Under the pieces are notes generated by a model, which made no database searches, was not told where the DNA came from, and was given only the letters and a program-made list of their open reading frames with translations. A DNA stretch of 41,312 bases from the NCBI GenBank assembly GCA_934718155.1, contig CAKUZF010000023.1:1-41312 (forward strand). Direction: 5' to 3'. How positions within the stretch are numbered: the first letter of the stretch is position 1; each line of letters opens with the position of its first letter. This stretch comes from an uncultured Parabacteroides sp. (lineage in GTDB: Bacteria > Bacteroidota > Bacteroidia > Bacteroidales > Tannerellaceae). Both the position numbers and the translations under genes were made by a program. Of this stretch, positions 16,791-25,897 are shown piece after piece.

Positions 16791-17804
16791 ATGGATTTGA
16801 TGCAAGACATTATCGCGCGTGCGAAAGCAAATAAGCAGCGCATTGTTCTTCCTGAGGGAACTGAGGAGAGAACGTTGAAAGCAGCCGACCGCTTAGTGGC
16901 CGACGGAGTAGCAGACATAGTTTTAATCGGTAACCCCGAGGAGATTCACAAACTGGCCGCTGAGCTGGGTCTGAAGCACATCGATCAGGCAACCCTCATC
17001 GACCCGAAGAATCACGAGAAGAAGGCCGCTTATGCCGACCTGCTCTTCCAGCTCCGCCAGAAGAAGGGTATGACGCCCGAGAAGGCTGCCGTGTTGGTTG
17101 AGGATCCCCTGTTCTTGGCTTGCTTGATGATCAAGGCTGGCGATGCCGATGGTGAGATCGCTGGTGCTGAGAATACGACAGGCAATGTCTTGCGTCCCGC
17201 TTTGCAGATCATCAAGACGGCTCCGGGCATGAAGTGCGTATCCGGTGCGTTCTTGATGTTCACTCAGACTCCGCAGTATGGCGAGAACGGTCTGTTCGTA
17301 TTCGCCGATTGCGCCGTTATGCCCAACCCGAATGCCGAGGAGTTGGCCAGCATCGCTGTGGCCACTGCCGATACCGCTCGCTACATCGCCGCTATCGAGC
17401 CGCGTGTAGCGATGTTGAGCTTCTCAACAAAGGGTAGCGCCTCTCACGAGATGGTCGACAAGGTGGTAGAGGCAACTCGTTTGGCCAAGGAGATGGCTCC
17501 CAAGTTGAAGATCGACGGCGAGTTGCAGTCTGATGCCGCTTTGGTAGCGAGCGTAGCCGCTAAGAAGGCTCCCGATAGCGAGATCGCTGGTAAGGCAAAC
17601 GTATTGGTATTCCCGACTTTGGAGGTGGGTAATATCGCCTATAAGCTGGTTCAGCGCTTGGGTGGTGCTGAGGCTGTTGGTCCGATCTTGCAGGGTATGG
17701 CAGCTCCGGTTAACGACTTGTCACGTGGTTGCTCTGTGGATGACATCTATAAGATGGTGGCCATCGCATGTAATCAGTCAATCGGTTTGAAGGCTGGCAA
17801 ATAA
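16791..17804 (+). CDS. pta: Phosphate acetyltransferase Pta
   Basis: Interconverts acetyl-CoA and acetyl phosphate in the cytoplasm. The single PTA_PTB domain covers the whole 337 aa, without the N-terminal regulatory domains of the long enterobacterial form. Supporting segments are IVLPEGTEERTLKAADRLV, GEIAGAENTTGNVLRPALQ, MLSFSTKGSASHEMVDKV and the C-terminal GPILQGMAAPVNDLSRGCSVDDI. ackA follows 27 bp downstream, the standard pair for substrate-level ATP formation in fermentation. Confidence 0.96.
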   Translation: MDLMQDIIARAKANKQRIVLPEGTEERTLKAADRLVADGVADIVLIGNPEEIHKLAAELGLKHIDQATLIDPKNHEKKAAYADLLFQLRQKKGMTPEKAAVLVEDPLFLACLMIKAGDADGEIAGAENTTGNVLRPALQIIKTAPGMKCVSGAFLMFTQTPQYGENGLFVFADCAVMPNPNAEELASIAVATADTARYIAAIEPRVAMLSFSTKGSASHEMVDKVVEATRLAKEMAPKLKIDGELQSDAALVASVAAKKAPDSEIAGKANVLVFPTLEVGNIAYKLVQRLGGAEAVGPILQGMAAPVNDLSRGCSVDDIYKMVAIACNQSIGLKAGK

Positions 17805-17831
17805 TCGTCTAATCCTAAAAAGCACAATAGT

Positions 17832-19031
17832 ATGAAGATTTTGGTATTGAATTGCGGTAGTAGTTCTATTAAGTATAAACTGTTCGATATGACTTCGGGC
17901 GATGTGATGGCGCAAGGTGGCATCGAGAAGATCGGTTTGCCGGGCGCTTTCTTGAAGTTGACCGGTAAGGATGGCAAGAAGGTTGTCTTGGAGAAAGACA
18001 TCCCGGGTCATCAGGAGGGTATCGAGTTTATCTTGAGCGTACTGACCGACGCAACATATGGCTGCATCAAGGAGTATAAGGAGATTGATGCCGTAGGTCA
18101 CCGTGTGGTACATGGCGGCGAGAAGTTCGCCAGCAGTGTGCTGATCACGAAAGAGGTGATCAATAAGGTGATCGAGTGCTCCGACTTGGCTCCGCTGCAC
18201 AACCCGGCCAACTTGAAGGGTATCGACGCCATGGAGGCTTTGATCCCGGGTATTCCCCAGGTGGCTGTGTTCGATACGGCGTTCCACCAGACGATGCCCG
18301 ACTACGCCTATATGTATGGCTTGCCTTACGAGCTGTATACGAAGTATGGCGTTCGTCGCTATGGCTTCCACGGAACCAGCCATCGCTACGTGTCACGCCG
18401 TGCGTGTGAGATCTTGGGCGTTCCCTACGAGGAGCAGCGCATCATCACGGCGCACATCGGCAACGGCGGCTCTATCGCGGCAGTCGATCATGGCAAGTGC
18501 GTCGATACGACCATGGGTCTGACTCCGACTGAGGGTCTGTTGATGGGTACACGTTGTGGCGACATCGACGCAGGTGCGCTGCCTTTCATCATCGACAAGG
18601 AGCACTTGGATGCCAATGGCCTTTCTAACCTGATCAACAAGCAGAGTGGCGTGTTGGGTCTGTCGGGTGTATCTTCGGATATGCGCGAGATCGAGGCTGC
18701 TGTCGAAGCGGGCAATCCCCGTGCGATCATGGCGTTGAATGTCTATAACTACCGCATCAAGAAGTATATCGGCGCTTACGCTGCCGCTATGGGTGGATGC
18801 GACATCTTGGTATGGACAGGTGGCGTAGGCGAGAACCAGTGGGCTACTCGCCGTGCGGTTTGCGAGAACATGGAGTACATGGGCATGAAGATCGATGTCG
18901 AGAAGAACGACGGCATGCGTGGCGAGGAGATGGTGATCAGCGCACCGGATAGCAAGGTGACGATCATCGTTGTTCCGACCGACGAGGAGTTCATGATCGC
19001 TTCCGACACGATGGACATCTTGAAGAAGTAA
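17832..19031 (+). CDS. ackA: Acetate kinase AckA
   Basis: Transfers phosphate from acetyl phosphate to ADP, yielding ATP and acetate. The N-terminal signature VLNCGSSSIKYKLFD, the second signature GYGFHGTSHRYVSRRA (here RRYGFHGTSHRYVS) and ITAHIGNGGSIAAVDHGKC with DTTMGLTPTEGLLMGTRCGDID identify the ASKHA-fold enzyme. The 399 aa length is typical. It forms an operon with pta and is followed by an intrinsic terminator. Confidence 0.97.
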   Translation: MKILVLNCGSSSIKYKLFDMTSGDVMAQGGIEKIGLPGAFLKLTGKDGKKVVLEKDIPGHQEGIEFILSVLTDATYGCIKEYKEIDAVGHRVVHGGEKFASSVLITKEVINKVIECSDLAPLHNPANLKGIDAMEALIPGIPQVAVFDTAFHQTMPDYAYMYGLPYELYTKYGVRRYGFHGTSHRYVSRRACEILGVPYEEQRIITAHIGNGGSIAAVDHGKCVDTTMGLTPTEGLLMGTRCGDIDAGALPFIIDKEHLDANGLSNLINKQSGVLGLSGVSSDMREIEAAVEAGNPRAIMALNVYNYRIKKYIGAYAAAMGGCDILVWTGGVGENQWATRRAVCENMEYMGMKIDVEKNDGMRGEEMVISAPDSKVTIIVVPTDEEFMIASDTMDILKK

Positions 19032-19072
19032 TCGTTTCTTTCGCGGTTCATAAAATACGAGTATAGCGTTTA

Positions 19073-19108
19073 GGTCGCTCCGGCTGATGTCGGGGCGATC
19101 TTTTTTTT
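19073..19108 (+). terminator. Intrinsic terminator after pta-ackA
   Basis: GGTCGCTCCG pairs with CGGGGCGATC (10 pairs, two of them G-U) around an 8-base loop and is followed by eight T. It lies about 40 bases after the ackA stop. Confidence 0.88.
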
Positions 19109-19137
19109 ATCCGCTTGCTTACAAACAGATTAATTCC

Positions 19138-19145
19138 TACTTTTG
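19138..19145 (+). promoter_or_regulatory. Candidate promoter (-7 box) for pyrH
   Basis: TACTTTTG matches TAnnTTTG exactly. A TTG at 19115-19117 lies 20 bases upstream as a -33 element. The leader to the pyrH ATG would be about 60 bases. Confidence 0.65.
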
Positions 19146-19212
19146 CACAAAAGGATCGTTGGCGAAGACCGCGATCGTATGACAGTAGACAATCAATTAA
19201 ATCATAAATAGA

Positions 19213-19920
19213 ATGGCATACAAACGTATTTTATTAAAGCTGAGCGGCGAGTCGCTGATGGGCAGCAAGCAATATGGTATCGACGAGACAAGATTGGCCG
19301 AGTATGCGGCGCAAATCAAGGAGATTGCCGAGATGGGAGTGCAGATAGGCATCGTGATCGGTGGCGGCAACATCTTCCGCGGACTGAGTGGTGCCTCTAA
19401 GGGATTCGACCGCGTGAAGGGCGACCAGATGGGCATGTTGGCTACCGTTATCAACAGTTTGGCGTTAAGCTCGGCCTTGGTGGCTCAGGGCGTGAAGGCG
19501 AAGGTGCTTACCGCTATCCGCATGGAGCCGATCGGCGAGTTCTACAACAAGTGGCGGGCCATCGAGCTGCTGGAGCAGGGCAACGTGGTCATCATGTCGG
19601 GCGGTACGGGCAATCCCTTCTTTACGACCGATACGGGCTCTTCGCTGCGTGGCATCGAGATCGAGGCCGACGTGATGCTGAAAGGCACGCGTGTGGATGG
19701 TATCTACACCGCCGATCCCGAGAAGGATCCGACGGCTACGAAGTTTAGCGAGATTACCTACGACGAGATCTACAACCGGGGCTTGAAGGTGATGGACCTG
19801 ACCGCTACCACGATGTGCAAAGAGAACAACCTCCCCATCATCGTGTTCGACATGGACACCGTGGGCAACCTGAAGAAGGTGATGAGTGGCGAGAACATCG
19901 GCACCTTGGTGCACAACTAA
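19213..19920 (+). CDS. pyrH: UMP kinase PyrH
   Basis: Phosphorylates UMP to UDP in pyrimidine nucleotide synthesis. It belongs to the bacterial hexameric amino acid kinase fold. The start MAYKRILLKLSGESLMG, the glycine-rich IGIVIGGGNIFRGL, GGTGNPFFTTDTGSSLRGIE and the ADVMLKGTRVDGIYTADPEKDP segment are diagnostic. The 235 aa length is standard. Confidence 0.97.
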   Translation: MAYKRILLKLSGESLMGSKQYGIDETRLAEYAAQIKEIAEMGVQIGIVIGGGNIFRGLSGASKGFDRVKGDQMGMLATVINSLALSSALVAQGVKAKVLTAIRMEPIGEFYNKWRAIELLEQGNVVIMSGGTGNPFFTTDTGSSLRGIEIEADVMLKGTRVDGIYTADPEKDPTATKFSEITYDEIYNRGLKVMDLTATTMCKENNLPIIVFDMDTVGNLKKVMSGENIGTLVHN

Positions 19921-19951
19921 TCACACGCTGTTTCGATCGAATGTTGAGTTT

Positions 19952-19993
19952 TGAGTCTGAAGTCTCCCCGACGGAGGATTCAAAACTCAAACT
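19952..19993 (+). other. Inverted repeat between pyrH and the HHH gene
   Basis: GAGTTTTGA and TCAAAACTC (9-base perfect arms) flank a region with an inner short stem CTCC/GGAG. The hairpin would form in the mRNA between pyrH and the next gene. It lacks a downstream T-run, so it is more likely a processing or attenuating structure than a terminator. Confidence 0.45.
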
Positions 19994-20010
19994 ATAAAGA
20001 TGTTTCCTCT

Positions 20011-20751
20011 ATGTCCATGAAAGATTTGTTCTACTTCTCGCGCGGCGAGCGCAACGTGCTGTTCGTGCTGCTCAGCTTGATTGTGGTCGCTTGGATCGCG
20101 ATTATCCTGACGGATCAAGAGAAGGAAGAACCTTCGGAAGCCACACCCGTTGTGAGTCAAGCGGAATCTCCTTCCGCAGCGGTGGCCGACACGCTTTCCC
20201 GTCAGCCTCAGCTCCTCACTCCCCCATCGGCAAAACCGAAGGCCGCCTCTGCGTCTCGGCAAGCGGTGGCTGCTAAACGGAGTTGGCCTCGCCTTCCCCA
20301 GTCTAAGCCGGCATACACGCGGCATAGCGACAAGGTCGCTCCAGGCACAATCATCGAGTTGAATCAAGCCGATACGACACGTTTAAAGCAGGTGCCAGGC
20401 ATTGGGAGCACCTTTGCCCGACGCATTGTGCGCTATCGGGAACTCTTAGGGGGATACTACACCGTGGAGCAATTGGCCGAAGTCTATGGCATCGACGAGG
20501 ATCGCTACAACGCCTTGGCCCCGTGGTTTCGGGTAGACACAACGGCCATCCAGCCGTTGCTCATCAATCAGCTCCCCTATAAAGAGCTGTTGCGGCATCC
20601 CTACCTCAACAAGCCGCAGGTGCGTCAAATCGATCGGATGCGCCGACTAAAGCCCCTCCAAAGCTGGACAGACCTGAGTCTGCTGGAAGAGTTCACCGAC
20701 CTCGATCGGCAACGGCTGAGGCCCTACGTCTCTTTTCGGGCAACGCCTTAA
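20011..20751 (+). CDS. Membrane-anchored helix-hairpin-helix protein (ComEA-like)
   Basis: A probable DNA-binding protein held to the inner membrane. One N-terminal transmembrane helix (about residues 15-33, NVLFVLLSLIVVAWIAIIL) is followed by a Ser/Pro/Ala-rich linker. A helix-hairpin-helix repeat follows (about 115-165, ELNQADTTRLKQVPGIGSTFARRIV). A second, weaker repeat holds KELLRHPYLNKPQVRQI. ComEA proteins bind incoming DNA in competence, but in Bacteroidales this family is widespread and its role is not clear. The ATG at 20011 (246 aa) or 20017 is preferred over an upstream TTG at 19951, which would read through the inverted repeat. Confidence 0.82.
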   Translation: MSMKDLFYFSRGERNVLFVLLSLIVVAWIAIILTDQEKEEPSEATPVVSQAESPSAAVADTLSRQPQLLTPPSAKPKAASASRQAVAAKRSWPRLPQSKPAYTRHSDKVAPGTIIELNQADTTRLKQVPGIGSTFARRIVRYRELLGGYYTVEQLAEVYGIDEDRYNALAPWFRVDTTAIQPLLINQLPYKELLRHPYLNKPQVRQIDRMRRLKPLQSWTDLSLLEEFTDLDRQRLRPYVSFRATP

Positions 20752-20762
20752 TAAGGAATAAG

Positions 20763-21242
20763 TCAGTCTTTCTGGATTAAGACGGTCGCATAGGCGCTGA
20801 TGCCCTCTTGGCGACCCGTGAAGCCCAGCTTCTCTGTTGTTGTGGCCTTAATCGAGAGGTCGTCTACATCCACCTCCATCACTTCGGCCAGCACCTCCTT
20901 CATGTGGGGAATATGCGGATTCAACTTCGGGCGCTCGGCGCAGATCGTAGCATCTAAGTTGCCAAACGCATAGCCCTTCTCTCTGATCAGCGCCATGGTC
21001 TTGCGCAAGAGGATCTTGCTGTCGATGTTCTTATACTCGCCTGCCGTGTCGGGGAAATGATAGCCGATGTCGCGCAGGTTTGCCGCGCCCAGCAGGGCGT
21101 CGCAAATCGCATGGATCAACACGTCGGCGTCGCTATGTCCCAGCAATCCCAAGGTATGCTCAATCTGAATGCCTCCCAGCCAAAGCGCCCGATCGGGCAC
21201 CAAGGCATGTACGTCATAACCAAAACCTACTCGTATCTTCAT
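20763..21242 (-). CDS. ispF: 2-C-methyl-D-erythritol 2,4-cyclodiphosphate synthase IspF
   Basis: Forms the cyclic diphosphate of the MEP isoprenoid pathway. The metal-binding Asp and His are in VGFGYDVHALVPDRALWLGG, and HSDADVLIHAICDALLGAAN with DIGYHFPDT and the C-terminal ISIKATTTEKLGFTGR-like stretch (DLSIKATTTEKLGFTGRQEG) are diagnostic. The 159 aa length is standard. It lies 6 bp after porV and ends 11 bp from the convergent HHH gene. Its presence after porV looks like transcriptional sharing rather than a functional link. Confidence 0.96.
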   Translation of the reverse strand: MKIRVGFGYDVHALVPDRALWLGGIQIEHTLGLLGHSDADVLIHAICDALLGAANLRDIGYHFPDTAGEYKNIDSKILLRKTMALIREKGYAFGNLDATICAERPKLNPHIPHMKEVLAEVMEVDVDDLSIKATTTEKLGFTGRQEGISAYATVLIQKD

Positions 21243-21248
21243 TGTCGC

Positions 21249-22454
21249 TTATCTGAAAAGGTTACGAATGCCGTCCATATCGAACGAGAGGGAGAAACGC
21301 AAGGTCTGATCCAGCGGGTTACTCTGCACCGTACTGATCAGGTAGGCGGCATCCAGCTGGAAGACGCTCATGCGGAAGCCGGCTCCCACCGAGAAGTACT
21401 GGCGGTTGCCTTGGTACTTGTTCTCGTAGTAATAACCGCCACGCACAAAAAACTGCTCGTTGTAGTTGTATTCCACGCCGATTGAGGCCATGATCTCCTC
21501 CAATTCGCCCTTGAAGCCGTTGGGCGAGTCGCCAAACGACTTGAAGATGCCCGTGATGGGCGACATATTGTTATAGTCTTCGTACTTCTTGTTATACTCC
21601 TCGATCTCCTCGGGCGTGGAGCCTGTCTGCACCGGAGCCGAGGGAACCAGGTATTTGCTCAGGTCTAAGTAAACACCAATCTGGTTGTAGTCGTCCAGCG
21701 GATAGAGCAAACCCGTGCCGAGCGACAGCTTGGTAGGCAAGAACTGATTCTTGTTGCCGCCGTCGTAGGAGACCTTCGTACCGATGTTCGACATGTTGAA
21801 TCCGAAGCTCCAAAGCGCTTCGCTCTGTCCGATCACCACATACTTCTCCAAGTAGCCGGCGATATCCGCCGCGAAGGCGTTGTCGGGCACCATGTCCTCA
21901 TCGGCCGAAGCGCCCATGTCTGAGCGGATGAAACGCAAAGCGACGGCCATGGCGAAAGCCTCCGAGAGCTTACGGCTGTAGCTGACGTCTACGGCCATCT
22001 CGTAGGGGTTCAAGGTCAGTGCCGAGCCTTGTCCGTTGTCGCGTCGTTCGGTGACGTCGCCCAAGGTGAAGTAGCGCACCGAGGCACCAATCGCCTGCAT
22101 GTCGCTATTGCCCAGCTTGTAGTAGCCGGCGAGGTTCACCAAGGCCACATCGTTCACGATCTTACGCAACCAAGGCGTATAGGAGAGCGATACGCCCGCC
22201 TTGCTGTAGGCGAAGGCATATTTCGCCGGGTTCCAGTATTGCGAGTGCACATCGGGTGTGGAGGCCACACCGTTGTCACCCATACCGCCGCCACGTGCGT
22301 CGGGGGCGATAGAGAGCGAAGGAATAGCCGTGTTGATCGGCGAAAAGGTATGTTTAGAGTCGTCTGCGCCTCCTTGGGCATACAGCGTAGTGAGGGAGGC
22401 CACGAGGCAACCCAACGCGATCAGCAGACTGGTTCTTGCGATTTTCTTCATCAT
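21249..22454 (-). CDS. porV: Type IX secretion system outer-membrane protein PorV (LptO)
   Basis: A FadL-like 14-stranded outer-membrane barrel that carries type IX cargo from the translocon to the PorU attachment complex. It has a signal peptide (to about residue 26, LTTLYAQGG). The N-terminal INTAIPSLSIAPDARGGGMGDNGVA and the following HSQYWNPAKYAFA are typical of PorV. Strand-like alternation continues to the end, SLSFDMDGIRNLFR. The 401 aa length is usual. It directly follows porU, the known gene pairing in Porphyromonas. Confidence 0.92.
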   Translation of the reverse strand: MMKKIARTSLLIALGCLVASLTTLYAQGGADDSKHTFSPINTAIPSLSIAPDARGGGMGDNGVASTPDVHSQYWNPAKYAFAYSKAGVSLSYTPWLRKIVNDVALVNLAGYYKLGNSDMQAIGASVRYFTLGDVTERRDNGQGSALTLNPYEMAVDVSYSRKLSEAFAMAVALRFIRSDMGASADEDMVPDNAFAADIAGYLEKYVVIGQSEALWSFGFNMSNIGTKVSYDGGNKNQFLPTKLSLGTGLLYPLDDYNQIGVYLDLSKYLVPSAPVQTGSTPEEIEEYNKKYEDYNNMSPITGIFKSFGDSPNGFKGELEEIMASIGVEYNYNEQFFVRGGYYYENKYQGNRQYFSVGAGFRMSVFQLDAAYLISTVQSNPLDQTLRFSLSFDMDGIRNLFR

Positions 22455-22495
22455 TCAATTTTTGCTTTAAAAGATAAAACTCAACTCTGTTTGGT

Positions 22496-25400
22496 TTATT
22501 GTGCCAAGATAATCAATTTATTCGCTTTTGTCACCTCTTTCGAGCTGTTGCAGCGGATGGCGGCCCGATAGAGGTAGACTCCGGGGCGAAGCCGTCGGCC
22601 GGCGCTGTCGCACAGGTCCCAACTGACGATGTAGGCCTTGAACAGCTCCGAGGAGCCTCGCTGTGTCGTGCTCCAAAGCAGCTTGCCCGTCAGGTCGTAG
22701 ACCAGGAGGGTCACCTCTAAGGTGCTCTCTGGGCGGTTGTGCTCTAAGTGGAACTTCGCCTCTTGGCGGGCCGGGTTGGGCGTTGCGTAGAGGTCGATGA
22801 GGTTGGGCTTCAGCCCCTCCACCACTTCGAAGGCAAAGGTGCGCGTCGTCGAGTTGTTGAGGATGTCCCACACCTTCAGCTCTGCCGTGTGCCGACCTGC
22901 CTCTAATGTCGGGATCGAGAATTGCACCAGTCCCTCGCCCTCGCTGTCGGTCACCTGGGCATAATAGCTGTTGAGGTTGTAGCTGCGCGACGGCTGGTTG
23001 TCGATGGTCAATTGGATGTCATGTCCGATGCTGCTACCGGTGATGTTCACACCGCTCTGGTCCCAAAGGCGAACCACCAGGTAGGGCGTCGGGTTGACGG
23101 CGCCTCCATCCACGAAGGTGGTGTCGTTCAGGTAGAGTTCCCTGATTTCGGGGCCTACCGTGTCTCGCTGGGCGGGTTCGGCCGAACCGCCCACCTTATA
23201 GTTAAGGAAGGCTCCTTTGGCCTCTTGCTGTGCGTCCGACACGGCATAGAGCGTCATCTTGCCCAACTGATTGGAGTAGGAGATGTCTTTGGGCACCATA
23301 AACGAGAAGCGGAACTTGCCTCCGCTCACGCTGGTCTGGCCTGTATAGAGCAGGTTGGGATAGTCGGTATAACTGAAGTAGCGCTTCTCGCCATCCACCG
23401 TGTTGTTGCCCAAGGTCGTGATGGAGTCTTGGCTGTCCAGCACGATGGCGTTCAGCCAGCCGTTGAAGTCGGGGGCCGATTGCCCGGCTTGTGTCAGCAG
23501 CTCGCCCTCGACGCTGATCTGCTGCAGGGCTTGAAACTGAATCGGGTCGCCAGTGGCGCTTTGTCCGTTGACGGTGGTCACCTTGGCCTGGTAGCTGGGC
23601 ATGGCCAGCCGCAAGGCGGGATCGCCTATCAAGATGAAGTTTAGCTTGTTCGCCCCCGACAAGGCGTTCTTCGTCGCCATCATGGCCTCGCCCAAGGTGC
23701 GTGGCTCGCCGTTGTCTTTCAGCTGGAAAAGCTGTTGATAAAGTTGTTGATTCAGGGCCGCGTTGCCGCTCGACTCCACCGTTCGGGTGGTTGTGAAAAG
23801 GGCAATACCGCCGCTGGTCGGGTTTAAGAAGACCGACTCGCCCGCCGAGGTGTTCACCGCGTCAAAACGGGTGAAGTCGCACGTGGCCGTCACCCAGATG
23901 GGCAGGCGGGTGTAGGTAGACTGCTCGATGTCGGTTTGTGTCCACACCTGCTCGTCGGCCCACGAGGTGGTGTTGCCGTGCCCCGTGTAGTTGATCAGCA
24001 GCTGGCCGCTCTTCAGGAGGCTGGCTATCTTGTTGTGCACGTCGGGATAGGAGCCGCTGTTGTCGCGCTTGAAGGCGTCGAGATAGACCTTGTTGGTCTG
24101 TATCCAGGGGCAATTCTCCTCGATGAAGCTGGCCAGCGCCTCCGCCTGCATGGCGTGGCGGGTGGTGTAGGAGTCGGCGTTGCTGCCGTCGTCGGCCACC
24201 AAGGTCATCTGGTTCTTCCAGCTGCCTGCCGACGCGGCATCCACGTAGGCGAGTTGCTTATCCACCATCTGCGTCGCCTCTTTCAGTGTGCGCACGGGGA
24301 AGCGGCCCACGCCCACTCGCATCTTGTCGGTGGTGAGGCTCACGCCTGCGTTGTCGTCGAGCAGGGCGAAGTAGTCGTCGGTTGCGTAGGAGGCCGAGGT
24401 GGCCGAGAACTCCACGAGCGACTCCTGCGACTGGTAGGTCAGCAACATGTGGTTGAGCGGCAGGTTCTTCACCTCGCTGCTGAGGCCTCGGTTGTCGTAG
24501 ATGCCGTCGCCAAAGAGCAAGAGGTATTGCGGGGCCTTCCCGAGGGAGGCGCTGCGGTCGTAGAACATTTTCAGGAAGCGGCGGTAGGCCGTTGCGTCGG
24601 GCGTGCCGCTCGAGAACTCATTATAGATGGTCTCTGGCGTAACCACCACCACCGCCATGTTGTCTTGTGTGCGGTGTAGGTCGGCCAGCCGCTCCGCCTG
24701 CTCGACGAAGTCGGTCGGGGCAATGATCACCATGTCTTGCTGCGCCAGGCCGTGCAGGTCTTGGTTGGCCACATCGCCCACCACGGTGGGTGCCGTCAAG
24801 GGGCGGTTGGGCTGCACCAAGGCAAACTCGCGCAGCGAGCCCGCCGCAATCGAGAAGCTCAGGGTTGTTCCGTCGAGCTGTGTCTCCATGCGCTTTACGG
24901 CCGTCGGGTCGGTCACGTCGAACACCAGCGTCTGCGCATCGGCCCCTTCGATCACGAAGCGAGAGACGTTCCCCACCGAGGCCACACTGCGGAAGAGCGT
25001 GCAGCCGCCGTCGGGCTTCAGCGTGCGCTGATAGTGCAAACGGATGTAGTCGAGGCGCACGTTCGAGTGGGCCGCCGAGCTGTAGGAGACCACGAAACTG
25101 TTCTTCTCGCTCTTCTCGCCCGTCCATGTGGCGGTGCCTGTTCGGCTGGTGGCCGTCACATACTTGCTGCTGGTGGAGGAGAGGGTGAGGCTCAGCAGGG
25201 CCGAGTTGTTGATGCTGAGTGTGGCCTTGCCGCTGCCGGAGGTCACTTTCGAGATGAAGCGCATCGTCACCTTTGCGTCGTCGTCGGTTATGCCGGGCAG
25301 GGAGCTGAAGGTCGTGAGGGTGCGTGGCGTGGCGCTGCTGAAGTCTTCGCCAAAGAGCTCGCGGCCTGAATAGGCCACCGACACCAGCTCCTGCTCGTGC

Positions 25401-25897
25401 AGCAGGTGCTCATCGAAGGTGGTGAGGCGCACGATCGCCCCCTCCACGGAGGGCTGCGTTGCCATCTCGGCCGTTGCGGTCGCATCGGTCAGGAAGTAAT
25501 AGCCCGCTGTCGAGTAGGGGTTGCGGGTGTGCGTAAAGAGCGACTGCTTGGCGTCATACGCCCATTGGATAGGTCCTTGCGCAAAGAAGAGCAGGCCGTC
25601 GGTGGTGCGCCAAACGGGCGTAGCGGGCAGGTCGTCGGCATAAGGCTGGCTGAAGTCTTCGGCCAGCATGGCCCCGCCGTAGCCGTGCACCGACACCTTG
25701 CTCGGGTCGGTGAAGCCCATCGCCTGCAAGGCGGCGTTGGTCAGTTTATACACGCCTGTCTGCTCCACCTTCACCTTCACCCATTTGCCTTCGGCCAGGT
25801 GGGAGTGCGACGCATAGCGGTCGGCTTGCGCCCACAGCAGCGGACACAAGAGCAGCCAGAGCCACACGCCGATTATCTTTCTGATCTGTTTTCTCAT
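22496..25897 (-). CDS. porU: Type IX secretion system sortase PorU (C25 gingipain-like peptidase)
   Basis: Cell-surface cysteine peptidase that removes the C-terminal sorting domain of type IX cargo and joins the cargo to lipopolysaccharide. The signal peptide is MRKQIRKIIGVWLWLLLCPLLWAQA. A long N-terminal beta region precedes the peptidase C25 domain (about 380-760). The catalytic His640 is in INYTGHGNTTSW and Cys673 in WVTATCDFTRF. The protein ends in a sorting-domain-like beta-sandwich (about 1040-1133, YATPNPARQEAKFHLEHNRP and GRRLRPGVYLYRAAI), which PorU is known to retain. The 1133 aa length fits. It overlaps the FAH gene by 4 bases. Confidence 0.95.
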   Translation of the reverse strand: MRKQIRKIIGVWLWLLLCPLLWAQADRYASHSHLAEGKWVKVKVEQTGVYKLTNAALQAMGFTDPSKVSVHGYGGAMLAEDFSQPYADDLPATPVWRTTDGLLFFAQGPIQWAYDAKQSLFTHTRNPYSTAGYYFLTDATATAEMATQPSVEGAIVRLTTFDEHLLHEQELVSVAYSGRELFGEDFSSATPRTLTTFSSLPGITDDDAKVTMRFISKVTSGSGKATLSINNSALLSLTLSSTSSKYVTATSRTGTATWTGEKSEKNSFVVSYSSAAHSNVRLDYIRLHYQRTLKPDGGCTLFRSVASVGNVSRFVIEGADAQTLVFDVTDPTAVKRMETQLDGTTLSFSIAAGSLREFALVQPNRPLTAPTVVGDVANQDLHGLAQQDMVIIAPTDFVEQAERLADLHRTQDNMAVVVVTPETIYNEFSSGTPDATAYRRFLKMFYDRSASLGKAPQYLLLFGDGIYDNRGLSSEVKNLPLNHMLLTYQSQESLVEFSATSASYATDDYFALLDDNAGVSLTTDKMRVGVGRFPVRTLKEATQMVDKQLAYVDAASAGSWKNQMTLVADDGSNADSYTTRHAMQAEALASFIEENCPWIQTNKVYLDAFKRDNSGSYPDVHNKIASLLKSGQLLINYTGHGNTTSWADEQVWTQTDIEQSTYTRLPIWVTATCDFTRFDAVNTSAGESVFLNPTSGGIALFTTTRTVESSGNAALNQQLYQQLFQLKDNGEPRTLGEAMMATKNALSGANKLNFILIGDPALRLAMPSYQAKVTTVNGQSATGDPIQFQALQQISVEGELLTQAGQSAPDFNGWLNAIVLDSQDSITTLGNNTVDGEKRYFSYTDYPNLLYTGQTSVSGGKFRFSFMVPKDISYSNQLGKMTLYAVSDAQQEAKGAFLNYKVGGSAEPAQRDTVGPEIRELYLNDTTFVDGGAVNPTPYLVVRLWDQSGVNITGSSIGHDIQLTIDNQPSRSYNLNSYYAQVTDSEGEGLVQFSIPTLEAGRHTAELKVWDILNNSTTRTFAFEVVEGLKPNLIDLYATPNPARQEAKFHLEHNRPESTLEVTLLVYDLTGKLLWSTTQRGSSELFKAYIVSWDLCDSAGRRLRPGVYLYRAAIRCNSSKEVTKANKLIILAQ

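Noticed and set aside
23936..24679. Long antisense open frame (247 aa) within porU
   Set aside because: High G/C content gives long antisense frames. The protein has low complexity (V/G/A/H-rich) and porU has clear catalytic motifs on the other strand. The same reasoning applies to antisense frames in xseA, GH32 and the lipoprotein genes.
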